From an uncultured Sphingobium sp. (GTDB lineage: Bacteria > Pseudomonadota > Alphaproteobacteria > Sphingomonadales > Sphingomonadaceae), in contig CAJYHD010000412.1 of the NCBI GenBank assembly GCA_913773715.1, positions 1 to 11,127 of the forward strand: a stretch of 11,127 nucleotides of DNA, written 5' to 3'. The translations under genes and the position numbers were made by a program. Position 1 is the stretch's first letter. Every line of letters starts with the position of its first letter. Positions 1 through 6,122 of this stretch are shown in pieces. The notes under the pieces were generated by a model, which was not told the origin of the DNA, made no database searches, and saw only the letters and a list, made by a program, of their open reading frames with translations.

Positions 1-78
1 AAAACTCACGTACCCGGTTATCCCGCGTAGATGGCTCAAAAAACCGCTCGTAATTGGCGCGCGCCGTAACAATCAGTG

Positions 79-95
79 TTGCTGCTATGGAGCAA
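79..95. promoter_or_regulatory. Candidate LysR-1 operator (interrupted dyad)
   Basis: TTGCT-N7-AGCAA is a perfect 5-bp inverted repeat about 45 bp upstream of the LysR-1 start. LysR-type regulators commonly bind interrupted dyads in their own leader, so this could serve autoregulation. It is not an exact T-N11-A box. A separate self-complementary stretch GGCGCGCGCC lies at 56-65. No clear promoter hexamers were found, and nothing coding is supported in positions 1-140. Confidence 0.25.
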
Positions 96-140
96 ATTGC
101 GGCTATAGCGGTGAGGCCATGTTGCCAGTTGGGGAACGCT

Positions 141-1016
141 ATGGATGTTGAGGACCTGAAGACCTTTGTGGACGTTGCCGATGCAGGCGGCGTATCGGCT
201 GCGGCACGCAGGCTCGGTCTTGCAAAGTCGATCGTCAGTCGCCGGCTATCGCGCCTTGAGGACGAACTTGGCGTCCAGCTGCTATCTCGCACCATCCGCG
301 GCGCCGCCTTGACCGAGGCAGGCTTGACCTTTCGCGACCATGCGGCCCGCATGTTCATGGATTTTGAAGCTGCGCGCGATGAAATCCTCCCTGCAGGTGA
401 GCTTCGGGGGCGCCTTCGACTGGCGGTTCCCTCGTCATTCGGGCCGCAATACTTTGCGCCCGTGCTCGCCCGACTGGCGAAGCAGCACCCGCTCCTCAGC
501 CTTCACACACGTTTCAGCGATCGCTACGTTGATCTGGTGAGCGAGGGCTTCGACTGCGGCATACGGGTTGGCTACCTTCCTGACTCAAACCTGTTGGCGC
601 GGCGGATCGGCACCTTTTCCGTTCGCCTGTTTGCCAGCCCCGACTATGTGCGCGAGCACGGGACGCCTGAGGTTCCGGGCGAGGTTGCGGATCATCCCGC
701 AGTGATGATCGCATCCGAGAGTTGGAAGTTCAGCCGAGACAAGAAGGTCATCGAGATCCATCCACATGGACGGTTCAAGGCAGATAGCGCCGTAGCAATC
801 GCCGAAGCCACGGCCGAAGGCCTCGGCCTTGCGGCGCTTCCTGAGGTGATTGCCGCAGAATATGTGGAAGCGGGTCGATTGACGGCCATCATGCCTGACT
901 GGAATCTGCCGGCGGTGGGCATTTTCGTGGTGCGGCCGGCCAGCCAGCATACACCACGAAAGATTCGCGTCCTGATCGACATGCTCGCGGAAACATTTTT
1001 GAGCGACCGCGCATAG
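141..1016 (+). CDS. LysR-family transcriptional regulator (LysR-1)
   Basis: A 291-residue protein of normal LysR length, acting as a cytoplasmic DNA-binding regulator. The N-terminal winged helix-turn-helix spans about residues 3-61 (SAAARRLGLAKSIVSRRLSRLE). A substrate-binding-like effector domain follows from about residue 90 (GRLRLAVPSSFG, then GFDCGIRVGYLPDSNL). It looks like the CrgA/DmlR-like branch of the family, which is an inference. The ATG at 141 is chosen because GGGGA lies about 6 bases upstream and the protein then begins in the usual LysR way (MDVEDLKTFVDVA). The same frame is open from a TTG at 54, but those 29 extra residues look unlike the family. The gene converges on the aldehyde dehydrogenase gene with 5 bp between stop codons, so its own target may lie to the left, outside the window. 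The effector is unknown. Confidence 0.9.
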   Translation: MDVEDLKTFVDVADAGGVSAAARRLGLAKSIVSRRLSRLEDELGVQLLSRTIRGAALTEAGLTFRDHAARMFMDFEAARDEILPAGELRGRLRLAVPSSFGPQYFAPVLARLAKQHPLLSLHTRFSDRYVDLVSEGFDCGIRVGYLPDSNLLARRIGTFSVRLFASPDYVREHGTPEVPGEVADHPAVMIASESWKFSRDKKVIEIHPHGRFKADSAVAIAEATAEGLGLAALPEVIAAEYVEAGRLTAIMPDWNLPAVGIFVVRPASQHTPRKIRVLIDMLAETFLSDRA

Positions 1017-1021
1017 CACCT

Positions 1022-2437
1022 TTATGTCAGGATGGCGCGTGGCTCGAGAAAGGCCGACAGGCCAAAGGCGCCATATTCCCGGCCCATCCCCGACTGCTTG
1101 AATCCGCCGAACGGGGCCAATGGCTCATGGGGCGCGCCGTTGATCATGACGCGCCCGCTCTCCAGTTGCCCTGCGACCTGACGTGCGCGCTCGCTGTCAC
1201 CCGCCAGAACGTAGTTCTGCAGGCCGTAGCTGGTGTCATTGGCAATACGGATGGCGTCGGCATCATCATCGTAGGACAGAATGCACAGGACCGGCCCGAA
1301 AATTTCCTCCTGTGCAATGCGCATGCTGTTGTCGACGTCGCTGAACAGCGTGGGTCGCACGAACCATCCCCGGTTTAGCGGATCAGGGCGGCCCAGCCCC
1401 CCGGCGATCAATCGCGCGCCTTCGTCTATGCCAAGCGCGATATAAGACTGAACGCGCTCCCATTGCTTCGCGCTGACCATCGGCCCGATCCGCGTATTGG
1501 GATCGCTCGTGGGGCCGACCGGAAAGCGCGAGAGCGCGGTGACCAGCCTGTCCTCGAACGCTGGCTTTAGATGAGCGGGGATCAGGATGCGCGTGCCGGC
1601 GATGCAGGCCTGCCCGCTGTTCATGAAGCCGCTTGCAAGCGCTTGGTACGCGGCGGCATCCAGATCGGCGCCATCGAGGATGATCTGCGCGCCCTTGCCA
1701 CCAAGTTCCAGGGTGACGCGCTTCATTGTGTCGGCGGACGCACGCAGAATGGCGCGGCCCGTGCCGGTCGAGCCGGTGAAGCTGATTTTCGCGATGTCGG
1801 GATGCGAGGCTAGCGCCGCGCCGCATGTCTGCCCGTCGCCGTTGACGATATTCAGCACGCCGGGCGGCAGGGCTGCCTGATGCAATGCGTCGAGCAAGGC
1901 CTGGGTCTGGGTTGCGCTCATCTCTGACGGCTTGATGACAATGGGCGATCCCGCCGCCACCGCCGTCGCCAGCTTGGAGCAGATGAAACCGATATTGCTG
2001 TTCCAGGGTGTGATAGCCGCGGCCACGCCTAGCGGCCGCATTTCGACCTCGGCGCTGCCGATAGTCTGGCGCCAGGGATAGCCGGCGATGGTTTCGGCCA
2101 TATCCAGAAAGACGGTGCCCGCCCGCTGCGTGCTGAATGTAACGAACGGCGCGGGGGCGCCATATTCCTCGCACATGGCCGCCGCGAGCGGCTCCGCGTG
2201 CGCGGTGACCGAGGCAGCCAGCCGGCGCAGCATGACGGCCCGCTCCTCCGTCGGGGTCTTCGAAAAGGTTGGAAAAGCAGCCTTCGCTGCGGCGACGGCG
2301 GCGTCCACGTCGTCGCTGCCCGACAAGCGAACCGAGCCGATCTGCTGCTCGGTCGCGGGATTGTATAGCGGCGCGTCCGATGTGCCGCGCGACGGCCGGA
2401 AATCGCCGTCGATATAGTTGGTAGTGATCGTTTTCAT
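1022..2437 (-). CDS. NAD(P)-dependent aldehyde dehydrogenase
   Basis: A 471-residue aldehyde dehydrogenase, close to the family's usual length, oxidising an aldehyde to the carboxylic acid with NAD(P)+ in the cytoplasm. All family landmarks are present: PWNSN with Asn146, IKPSE with Lys169, the cofactor loop GSTGTG at 222-227, the general base Glu244 in LELGGK, the nucleophile Cys278 in NSGQACIAGTR, and Glu378 in EEIFGP. The C-terminal FGGFKQSGMGRE motif is also intact. The aldehyde substrate cannot be told from sequence. Two adjacent ATGs (2440 and 2437) are possible; 2437 gives GGAGG a 5-base spacing, against 2 bases for the other. It is divergent from LysR-2 across a short region, the classic layout for a LysR regulator and its target. 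The gene is monocistronic within this window. Confidence 0.95.
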   Translation of the reverse strand: MKTITTNYIDGDFRPSRGTSDAPLYNPATEQQIGSVRLSGSDDVDAAVAAAKAAFPTFSKTPTEERAVMLRRLAASVTAHAEPLAAAMCEEYGAPAPFVTFSTQRAGTVFLDMAETIAGYPWRQTIGSAEVEMRPLGVAAAITPWNSNIGFICSKLATAVAAGSPIVIKPSEMSATQTQALLDALHQAALPPGVLNIVNGDGQTCGAALASHPDIAKISFTGSTGTGRAILRASADTMKRVTLELGGKGAQIILDGADLDAAAYQALASGFMNSGQACIAGTRILIPAHLKPAFEDRLVTALSRFPVGPTSDPNTRIGPMVSAKQWERVQSYIALGIDEGARLIAGGLGRPDPLNRGWFVRPTLFSDVDNSMRIAQEEIFGPVLCILSYDDDADAIRIANDTSYGLQNYVLAGDSERARQVAGQLESGRVMINGAPHEPLAPFGGFKQSGMGREYGAFGLSAFLEPRAILT

Positions 2438-2440
2438 CAT

Positions 2441-2528
2441 TGCCTCCAGTGAGACGACAAAGATGCTGACCGCACCTTAATTTGATAAGCCGGACAAAAT
2501 GGGATAAACTGATGAGCAGGAGCGATCA
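2441..2528. promoter_or_regulatory. Divergent control region, aldehyde dehydrogenase / LysR-2
   Basis: This region between two divergent genes holds a perfect dyad TTTG-N10-CAAA at 2481-2498, a candidate LysR-2 site. For LysR-2, TTGATA (2482-2487) and TAAACT (2505-2510) form a 17-bp-spaced pair matching the sigma-70 consensus at 5/6 and 4/6 positions. The dyad overlaps this promoter, which suits negative autoregulation. Shine-Dalgarno sequences sit at each edge: GGAGG for the dehydrogenase and AGGAG (2518-2522) for LysR-2. I could not choose a convincing promoter for the dehydrogenase direction, as expected if it needs an activator. The assignments are inference from pattern only. Confidence 0.45.
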
Positions 2529-3428
2529 GTGAGAGTGTCGCTTTCAGAACTGGAAGCCGTCGTCGCAGTGGCGCGGCATCGGGGGTTTCGACCAGCCGCT
2601 CGGGCGCTCGGCATCTCCTCCTCGGCGATCAGCCACGCCATTGCTGCTCTGGAAGAGCGCCTTGCCGTCCGCCTTTTCAATCGCACAACCCGCAGCGTAT
2701 CTCTGACATCGGCTGGAGAGGAACTGGTCCGGCAGGTGGAGCCGGCGCTCGGAGCGATCGATGACGCTGTGGAGGGGGTTGGCGTCCATGCGAGCGAACC
2801 GAACGGGCCCCTCAGGATCAACATGTCGCACGGGGCGGCGCGGCTGATGCTGGACCCCATCCTGCTCGAATATGCGCGGCGCCACCCTAAGGTACAGCTC
2901 GAGATCGTCACGGACGATGCGCTGATCGACATCACCGCGGCGGGGTTCGATGCCGGTGCGCGCCTGCAAGACGCGATCCCGCCCGACATGGTGGCCGTAC
3001 CGGTCTTCCGTACATTGCGCATGATCGTCGTGGCGTCGCCCGCCTATCTGGCAGGGCGCCAGCCGCCCGTGGTTCCGCGCGATCTGGCGTACCATCGATG
3101 CGTCCAAATGCGGCTCTCGAGCGGTCGCCTGTACCGATGGGAGTTCGAGCGCCGGGGAGATGCCATGGCGCTGGGCGTGCCGGGCAATCTCGTCTTTGAC
3201 GCGTCCGACCTCATCCTGTCTGCCGCGCTGGCGGGCGCGGGGCTTGCCTATGTCGAGGAGAGAGGCGCGCGCAGCCATGTGCAGGCAGGCCGTCTCGTCC
3301 AACTGCTTGACGACTGGACGCCGCCGTTCGAGGGACTGTCGCTTTATTTCCCCGGCCGACGTCATCTGCCGCCGAATCTTCGAGCGCTGGTGGACCTGAT
3401 CCGGGAAGTGAACGCCGGGGTCAGTTGA
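2529..3428 (+). CDS. LysR-family transcriptional regulator (LysR-2)
   Basis: A 299-residue regulator with a typical N-terminal helix-turn-helix (about residues 4-62, containing FRPAARALGISSSAISHAI and RLFNRTTRSVSLT). The effector-binding domain starts near NGPLRINMSHGA. The best start is a GTG at 2529 with AGGAG six bases upstream; a second GTG two codons on is possible. Its divergent pairing with the aldehyde dehydrogenase makes it the likely regulator of that gene, which is an inference from common LysR layout. Its last 8 bases overlap the 3' end of LysR-3 on the other strand, so no terminator separates the two. The inducer is unknown; the aldehyde or its precursor is one possibility. Confidence 0.92.
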   Translation: MRVSLSELEAVVAVARHRGFRPAARALGISSSAISHAIAALEERLAVRLFNRTTRSVSLTSAGEELVRQVEPALGAIDDAVEGVGVHASEPNGPLRINMSHGAARLMLDPILLEYARRHPKVQLEIVTDDALIDITAAGFDAGARLQDAIPPDMVAVPVFRTLRMIVVASPAYLAGRQPPVVPRDLAYHRCVQMRLSSGRLYRWEFERRGDAMALGVPGNLVFDASDLILSAALAGAGLAYVEERGARSHVQAGRLVQLLDDWTPPFEGLSLYFPGRRHLPPNLRALVDLIREVNAGVS

Positions 3429-4311
3429 ACAGGCGGTTCGCTCTCAAGCGCTCCACTGCCAGATCGACGAAGGCGCGCACTTTGGCGGGGGCGTGGCGCC
3501 CTTCGGGGTGGACTACGTGGATTGGCAGGGGCGGCTCCTCATAATCCGCCAGCACGATCTGAAGATCGCCCGCGATGAGCGCGGGTCCGATCTGGTAGTG
3601 CAGCACGCGCGTCAGGCCCCAGCCAGAGCGTGCCGTGGCGATCGCCGCCTCATTGGTATTACATTGAAGGGTCGCCTCCATCGTCACACGCTGATCCCGA
3701 GCGAAGCGCCATTCGGGGGATGCCCATGCGCTCGTGGCGGCGGCAACGCGATGACGTTTGAGGTCGGCAGGCGTCAGCGGTACGCCGTGCCTCTCGAAAT
3801 AGCCCGGTGCACCGCAGATCACCCGACGCACCGAGCCGACCTTTATCGCAGTGAAGCCGGAATCCGGCAGGTGCCCGATACGGACCGCAACATCGACCCC
3901 TTCCTCGACGATGTTGACCGGGCGATCGATGAAAAACGTCCTGCCGCTCATCGTGGGGTAGGCGTCGAGATATTCGGTCATGACCGGAAGCACATACATC
4001 TGGCCGAACATCGCCGACGCGGTGACGGCGAGGGTGCCCGCAGGCGTCGCATAGGAGCCGGCGGCAGCGGCCTCGGCCTCGGCGATGTCGGCGAGGATGC
4101 GCCGGCAGTCATCGAAGTAGCGGGTCCCTGCCTCGGTCATCTTCACCGATCGCGTGGTGCGGACGAACAGGCGCGCGCCGATCAACTCCTCGAGCGACGC
4201 CACGGCGCGGGTCACGGCGGGCGCGCTCATGTGCATGAGACGCGCCGTTTCCGCGAAGCTCTCCGTTTCCGCGACCTTCGCAAAGATCCGCATCGCCTGC
4301 CATCGATCCAT
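3421..4311 (-). CDS. LysR-family transcriptional regulator (LysR-3)
   Basis: A 296-residue LysR protein. The helix-turn-helix lies at about residues 3-60 (FAETARLMHMSAPAVTRAVASLEE, then ARLFVRTTRSVKMTEAG). The ligand-binding domain begins near PAGTLAVTASAMFG and includes VDVAVRIGHLPDSGF. It resembles LysR-1 in that segment (LPDS motif, then the xxRHGxP-like region), so the two are probably the same subfamily. The ATG at 4311 has GAGGGA a few bases upstream. It starts only 25 bp after the 61-residue gene on the same strand, so it may be the last gene of the operon that begins with the glutathione S-transferase. That would make it a candidate local regulator of those genes. A separate promoter cannot be excluded. 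Its 3' end overlaps LysR-2. Confidence 0.92.
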   Translation of the reverse strand: MDRWQAMRIFAKVAETESFAETARLMHMSAPAVTRAVASLEELIGARLFVRTTRSVKMTEAGTRYFDDCRRILADIAEAEAAAAGSYATPAGTLAVTASAMFGQMYVLPVMTEYLDAYPTMSGRTFFIDRPVNIVEEGVDVAVRIGHLPDSGFTAIKVGSVRRVICGAPGYFERHGVPLTPADLKRHRVAAATSAWASPEWRFARDQRVTMEATLQCNTNEAAIATARSGWGLTRVLHYQIGPALIAGDLQIVLADYEEPPLPIHVVHPEGRHAPAKVRAFVDLAVERLRANRLFN

Positions 4312-4336
4312 CCGTTCCCTCTTCTCGTACCGTATC

Positions 4337-4522
4337 TCAGATCATCTGCATCAAGGTCGCCGCGTCATCGGCCAGTCCTTCCCGCAGCATGTCACCGTGA
4401 TAATCGGATTCCTGACCGTTCAACCGCAGCCTGTCGAGAAGTCCTGCAAGGGTGGCTTTAATAGACCGCAATACTGGGGCCGGCGCCGGCAGGGCCGGGA
4501 GCGTGATCGCAACGCTAGCCAT
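4337..4522 (-). CDS. Small protein of unknown function (61 residues)
   Basis: The product is 61 residues long from the ATG at 4522. That ATG lies inside the last codons of the preceding AhpD-like gene: the string ATGGCTAG holds both this start and that gene's TAG stop, an 8-base overlap suggesting translational coupling. The same frame extends upstream to an ATG at 4549 (70 residues). No strong Shine-Dalgarno is seen for either start, which fits coupling. The protein has an Ala/Pro-rich start (LPALPAPAP), a basic amphipathic middle (VLRSIKATLAGLLDRLRL) and an acidic end (GMLREGLADD-like, ending TLMQMI). No family is recognised and no signal peptide or transmembrane segment is evident. Support for it being real comes from position and overlap, not homology. 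It lies 25 bp upstream of LysR-3. Confidence 0.55.
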   Translation of the reverse strand: MASVAITLPALPAPAPVLRSIKATLAGLLDRLRLNGQESDYHGDMLREGLADDAATLMQMI

Positions 4523-4847
4523 GACCGTTCGCTTTCCCAGCGGAAGCATGAGCTACCGCGATGCCTTCGATTTCCCGACAAGCCTCGTCATCGAAGCCGG
4601 CCCGGATCGCGCGTGATCGGACGTCGCGATAGTCGTTGCTCTGGACGGCAAGGGCCAACTCAAGGGCTCGGGCGCCGCGCACATCAAAGCTCCGCCCGGC
4701 GCGTGCGGCGTCGATCTCCGCCCCGCACATGCCGACCCGTGCGGCCGCGTCGTCCTGCTGGCGGATCAGGGCGGGAGCGCCGTGGTTCCCAGCAAGGGCG
4801 ATCTCGATCGACAGGCGCGTTCGCGGGTCGAGTCTGGAGCTTTGCAT
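4515..4847 (-). CDS. AhpD-like (carboxymuconolactone decarboxylase fold) protein lacking catalytic residues
   Basis: A 110-residue protein that lines up with the active AhpD-like protein encoded upstream. DPRTRLSIEIALAG matches ATRERLALTIAQANG, GAEIDAARAG matches DAEIAAARAG, and RAIRAGFDDEACREIEGIAVAHA matches the C-terminal KVRAAGYGDAEILEIIAHVAL segment. The catalytic relay is gone: by this alignment the Glu becomes Thr10, the two CxxC cysteines become His22 and Pro25, and the His becomes Arg29. It therefore should not have AhpD-type thiol peroxidase activity. A structural, regulatory or partner role is possible. The ATG at 4847 has GAGGA seven bases upstream; a TTG two codons earlier is less likely. 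It follows the DUF1348 gene by 44 bp and overlaps the next small gene by 8 bp. Confidence 0.8.
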   Translation of the reverse strand: MQSSRLDPRTRLSIEIALAGNHGAPALIRQQDDAAARVGMCGAEIDAARAGRSFDVRGARALELALAVQSNDYRDVRSRAIRAGFDDEACREIEGIAVAHASAGKANGHG

Positions 4848-4891
4848 GGTCAAATCCTCGGGTGGATGCGCCGGTGGCGCCCTAGGGTCGG

Positions 4892-5356
4892 CTAGAAGCC
4901 AAAATCGCTGAGACCGGGATGGTCGTCAGGACGCCGCCCAAGCGGCCAGCGGAACTTGCGATCTTCCTCGCGGATCGGGTGCTCGTTGATGCTGGCGTGG
5001 CGGTGCGCCATCAGGCCGTCTTCGGCGAACTCCCAATTCTCGTTGCCATAGGCGCGGAACCACTGGCCGCTGTCGTCGCGATATTCATAGGCATAGCGGA
5101 CGGCGATCCGGTTGCCGGTAAAGGCCCACAGCTCCTTGATGAGCCGATATTCCAGCTCCTTGTTCCACTTGCGGGTGAGGAACGCCTGCGCCTCCTCGCG
5201 ACTGGTGGCGAACTCGGCGCGGTTACGCCAGCGCGTGTCGACCGTATAGGCGAGCGCCACCTTTGCCGGATCGCGGCTGTTCCAGCCATCCTCGGCCAGG
5301 CGCACCTTCTCGATGGCGCTCTCGCGGGTGAAGGGGGGAAGGGGCGGACGGCTCAT
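4892..5356 (-). CDS. DUF1348 / NTF2-like (SnoaL-type fold) protein
   Basis: A 154-residue protein recognised as the DUF1348 branch of the nuclear transport factor 2-like superfamily. These are small cone-shaped alpha+beta barrels whose members are often enzymes or ligand binders. Characteristic segments are [20 protein letters not shown] at residues 3-22, the stretch [54 protein letters not shown], and the conserved end [18 protein letters not shown]. Length is normal and the gene is intact. The ATG at 5356 has AGGAG seven bases upstream. No catalytic role has been assigned to the family that I can state with confidence. It sits between the active and the inactive AhpD-like genes, which suggests a shared oxidative or electrophile-stress role (inference). 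It is cytoplasmic, with no signal peptide. Confidence 0.9.
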   Translation of the reverse strand: MSRPPLPPFTRESAIEKVRLAEDGWNSRDPAKVALAYTVDTRWRNRAEFATSREEAQAFLTRKWNKELEYRLIKELWAFTGNRIAVRYAYEYRDDSGQWFRAYGNENWEFAEDGLMAHRHASINEHPIREEDRKFRWPLGRRPDDHPGLSDFGF

Positions 5357-5433
5357 GCAAATCTCCTGTGGCGTGATGGGGGGAAAGGTTGGACGGGCGG
5401 CCGGGGGAGGGCTGTCGGTCGCCCGCCGCTACG

Positions 5434-5982
5434 TCAGGCTGCCAGGCGATCGACCCGGGGGAAGTCGATCTCGGTGCCAAGCGCCTCGTTGACATAGTTC
5501 GTGAAGGTGTTGAGGGCGACGTGCGCGATGATCTCGAGGATCTCGGCGTCGCCATAGCCGGCGGCGCGGACCTTCTCGACCTCGGCCGGTACGACCGACC
5601 CGCGCGCAGCGGTCAGCGCCCGAGCAAAGGTCACAGCGGCGGCGGCCTTGGGATCGCTCGACGTGCCGGCACGGGCGGCAGCGATCTCGGCATCATCGAG
5701 CTTGGCGAAGAGCGCGCCTGTATAGCTGTGAGCCGACAGGCAATAATCGCAGCCATTCGCTTGCGCAATCGTCAGCGCCAGACGCTCGCGGGTCGCGACA
5801 GGCAGCTTGCCCTTGCCTAGCGCCCCCTGGAACCCGGTGAGGGCATTGAGCGCGACCGGGCTGGTGGAGACGAGCCGGAAGATGTTGGGCACGGTGCCAA
5901 GCTGCTTCTGCACGGCTTCAAGGATCGGACGCGACGCCTCGGGAGCGTCGTCGATCGTAGCGGGGGTCGGGATCACTGACAT
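5434..5982 (-). CDS. AhpD-like carboxymuconolactone decarboxylase-family protein
   Basis: A 182-residue alkylhydroperoxidase-like protein of the carboxymuconolactone decarboxylase family. The AhpD relay is intact: Glu66 in TRERLAL, Cys78 and Cys81 in GCDYC, and His85 in LSAHS. The spacing (12, 3 and 4 residues) matches the E-C-C-H arrangement of AhpD proteins. Members use the CxxC pair to reduce peroxides or act in thiol exchange; the exact substrate here is unknown. The N-terminal part (ILEAVQKQLGTVPNIFRLVSTSP) is typical of peroxidase-related members. The ATG at 5982 is chosen because AGGAG lies 9 bases upstream; a TTG at 5991 would abut the Shine-Dalgarno directly. It follows the fusion oxidoreductase gene by 140 bp, the longest internal gap in this gene set. 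An imperfect hairpin sits just before its ribosome binding site. Confidence 0.93.
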   Translation of the reverse strand: MSVIPTPATIDDAPEASRPILEAVQKQLGTVPNIFRLVSTSPVALNALTGFQGALGKGKLPVATRERLALTIAQANGCDYCLSAHSYTGALFAKLDDAEIAAARAGTSSDPKAAAAVTFARALTAARGSVVPAEVEKVRAAGYGDAEILEIIAHVALNTFTNYVNEALGTEIDFPRVDRLAA

Positions 5983-6001
5983 GGTATTCAACTCCTGGGA
6001 G

Positions 6002-6020
6002 GGCTTGCACGATGCGAGCC
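6002..6020 (-). other. Leader hairpin upstream of the AhpD-like gene
   Basis: On the minus strand GGCT-C-GCA-TCG-TGC-A-AGCC can fold into a stem with one C/A mismatch and a 3-base loop. It ends about 5 bases before the AGGAG of the AhpD-like gene. It could affect transcript stability or ribosome access. There is no following T-run, so it is not an intrinsic terminator. The rest of the 140-bp gap (5983-6122) shows no supported gene and no clear promoter. Confidence 0.3.
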
Positions 6021-6122
6021 TTCGATGAGGGGAAGATGGCCTGTCACGGCGTGCGACTGAATGTCGAAAAGCCGGAAGGGATTATTTCACTTGATGGATC
6101 CAAAGCCCGTCATGGCAGCCAT

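Noticed and set aside
1383..2174. Minus-strand open frame of 263 codons within the aldehyde dehydrogenase gene
   Set aside because: It is a shifted-frame shadow of an intact dehydrogenase that carries all catalytic residues.
3493..4461. Plus-strand open frame of 322 codons opposite LysR-3
   Set aside because: The composition is Arg/His/Gly-rich and low in family signal, while the opposite strand is an intact LysR gene.
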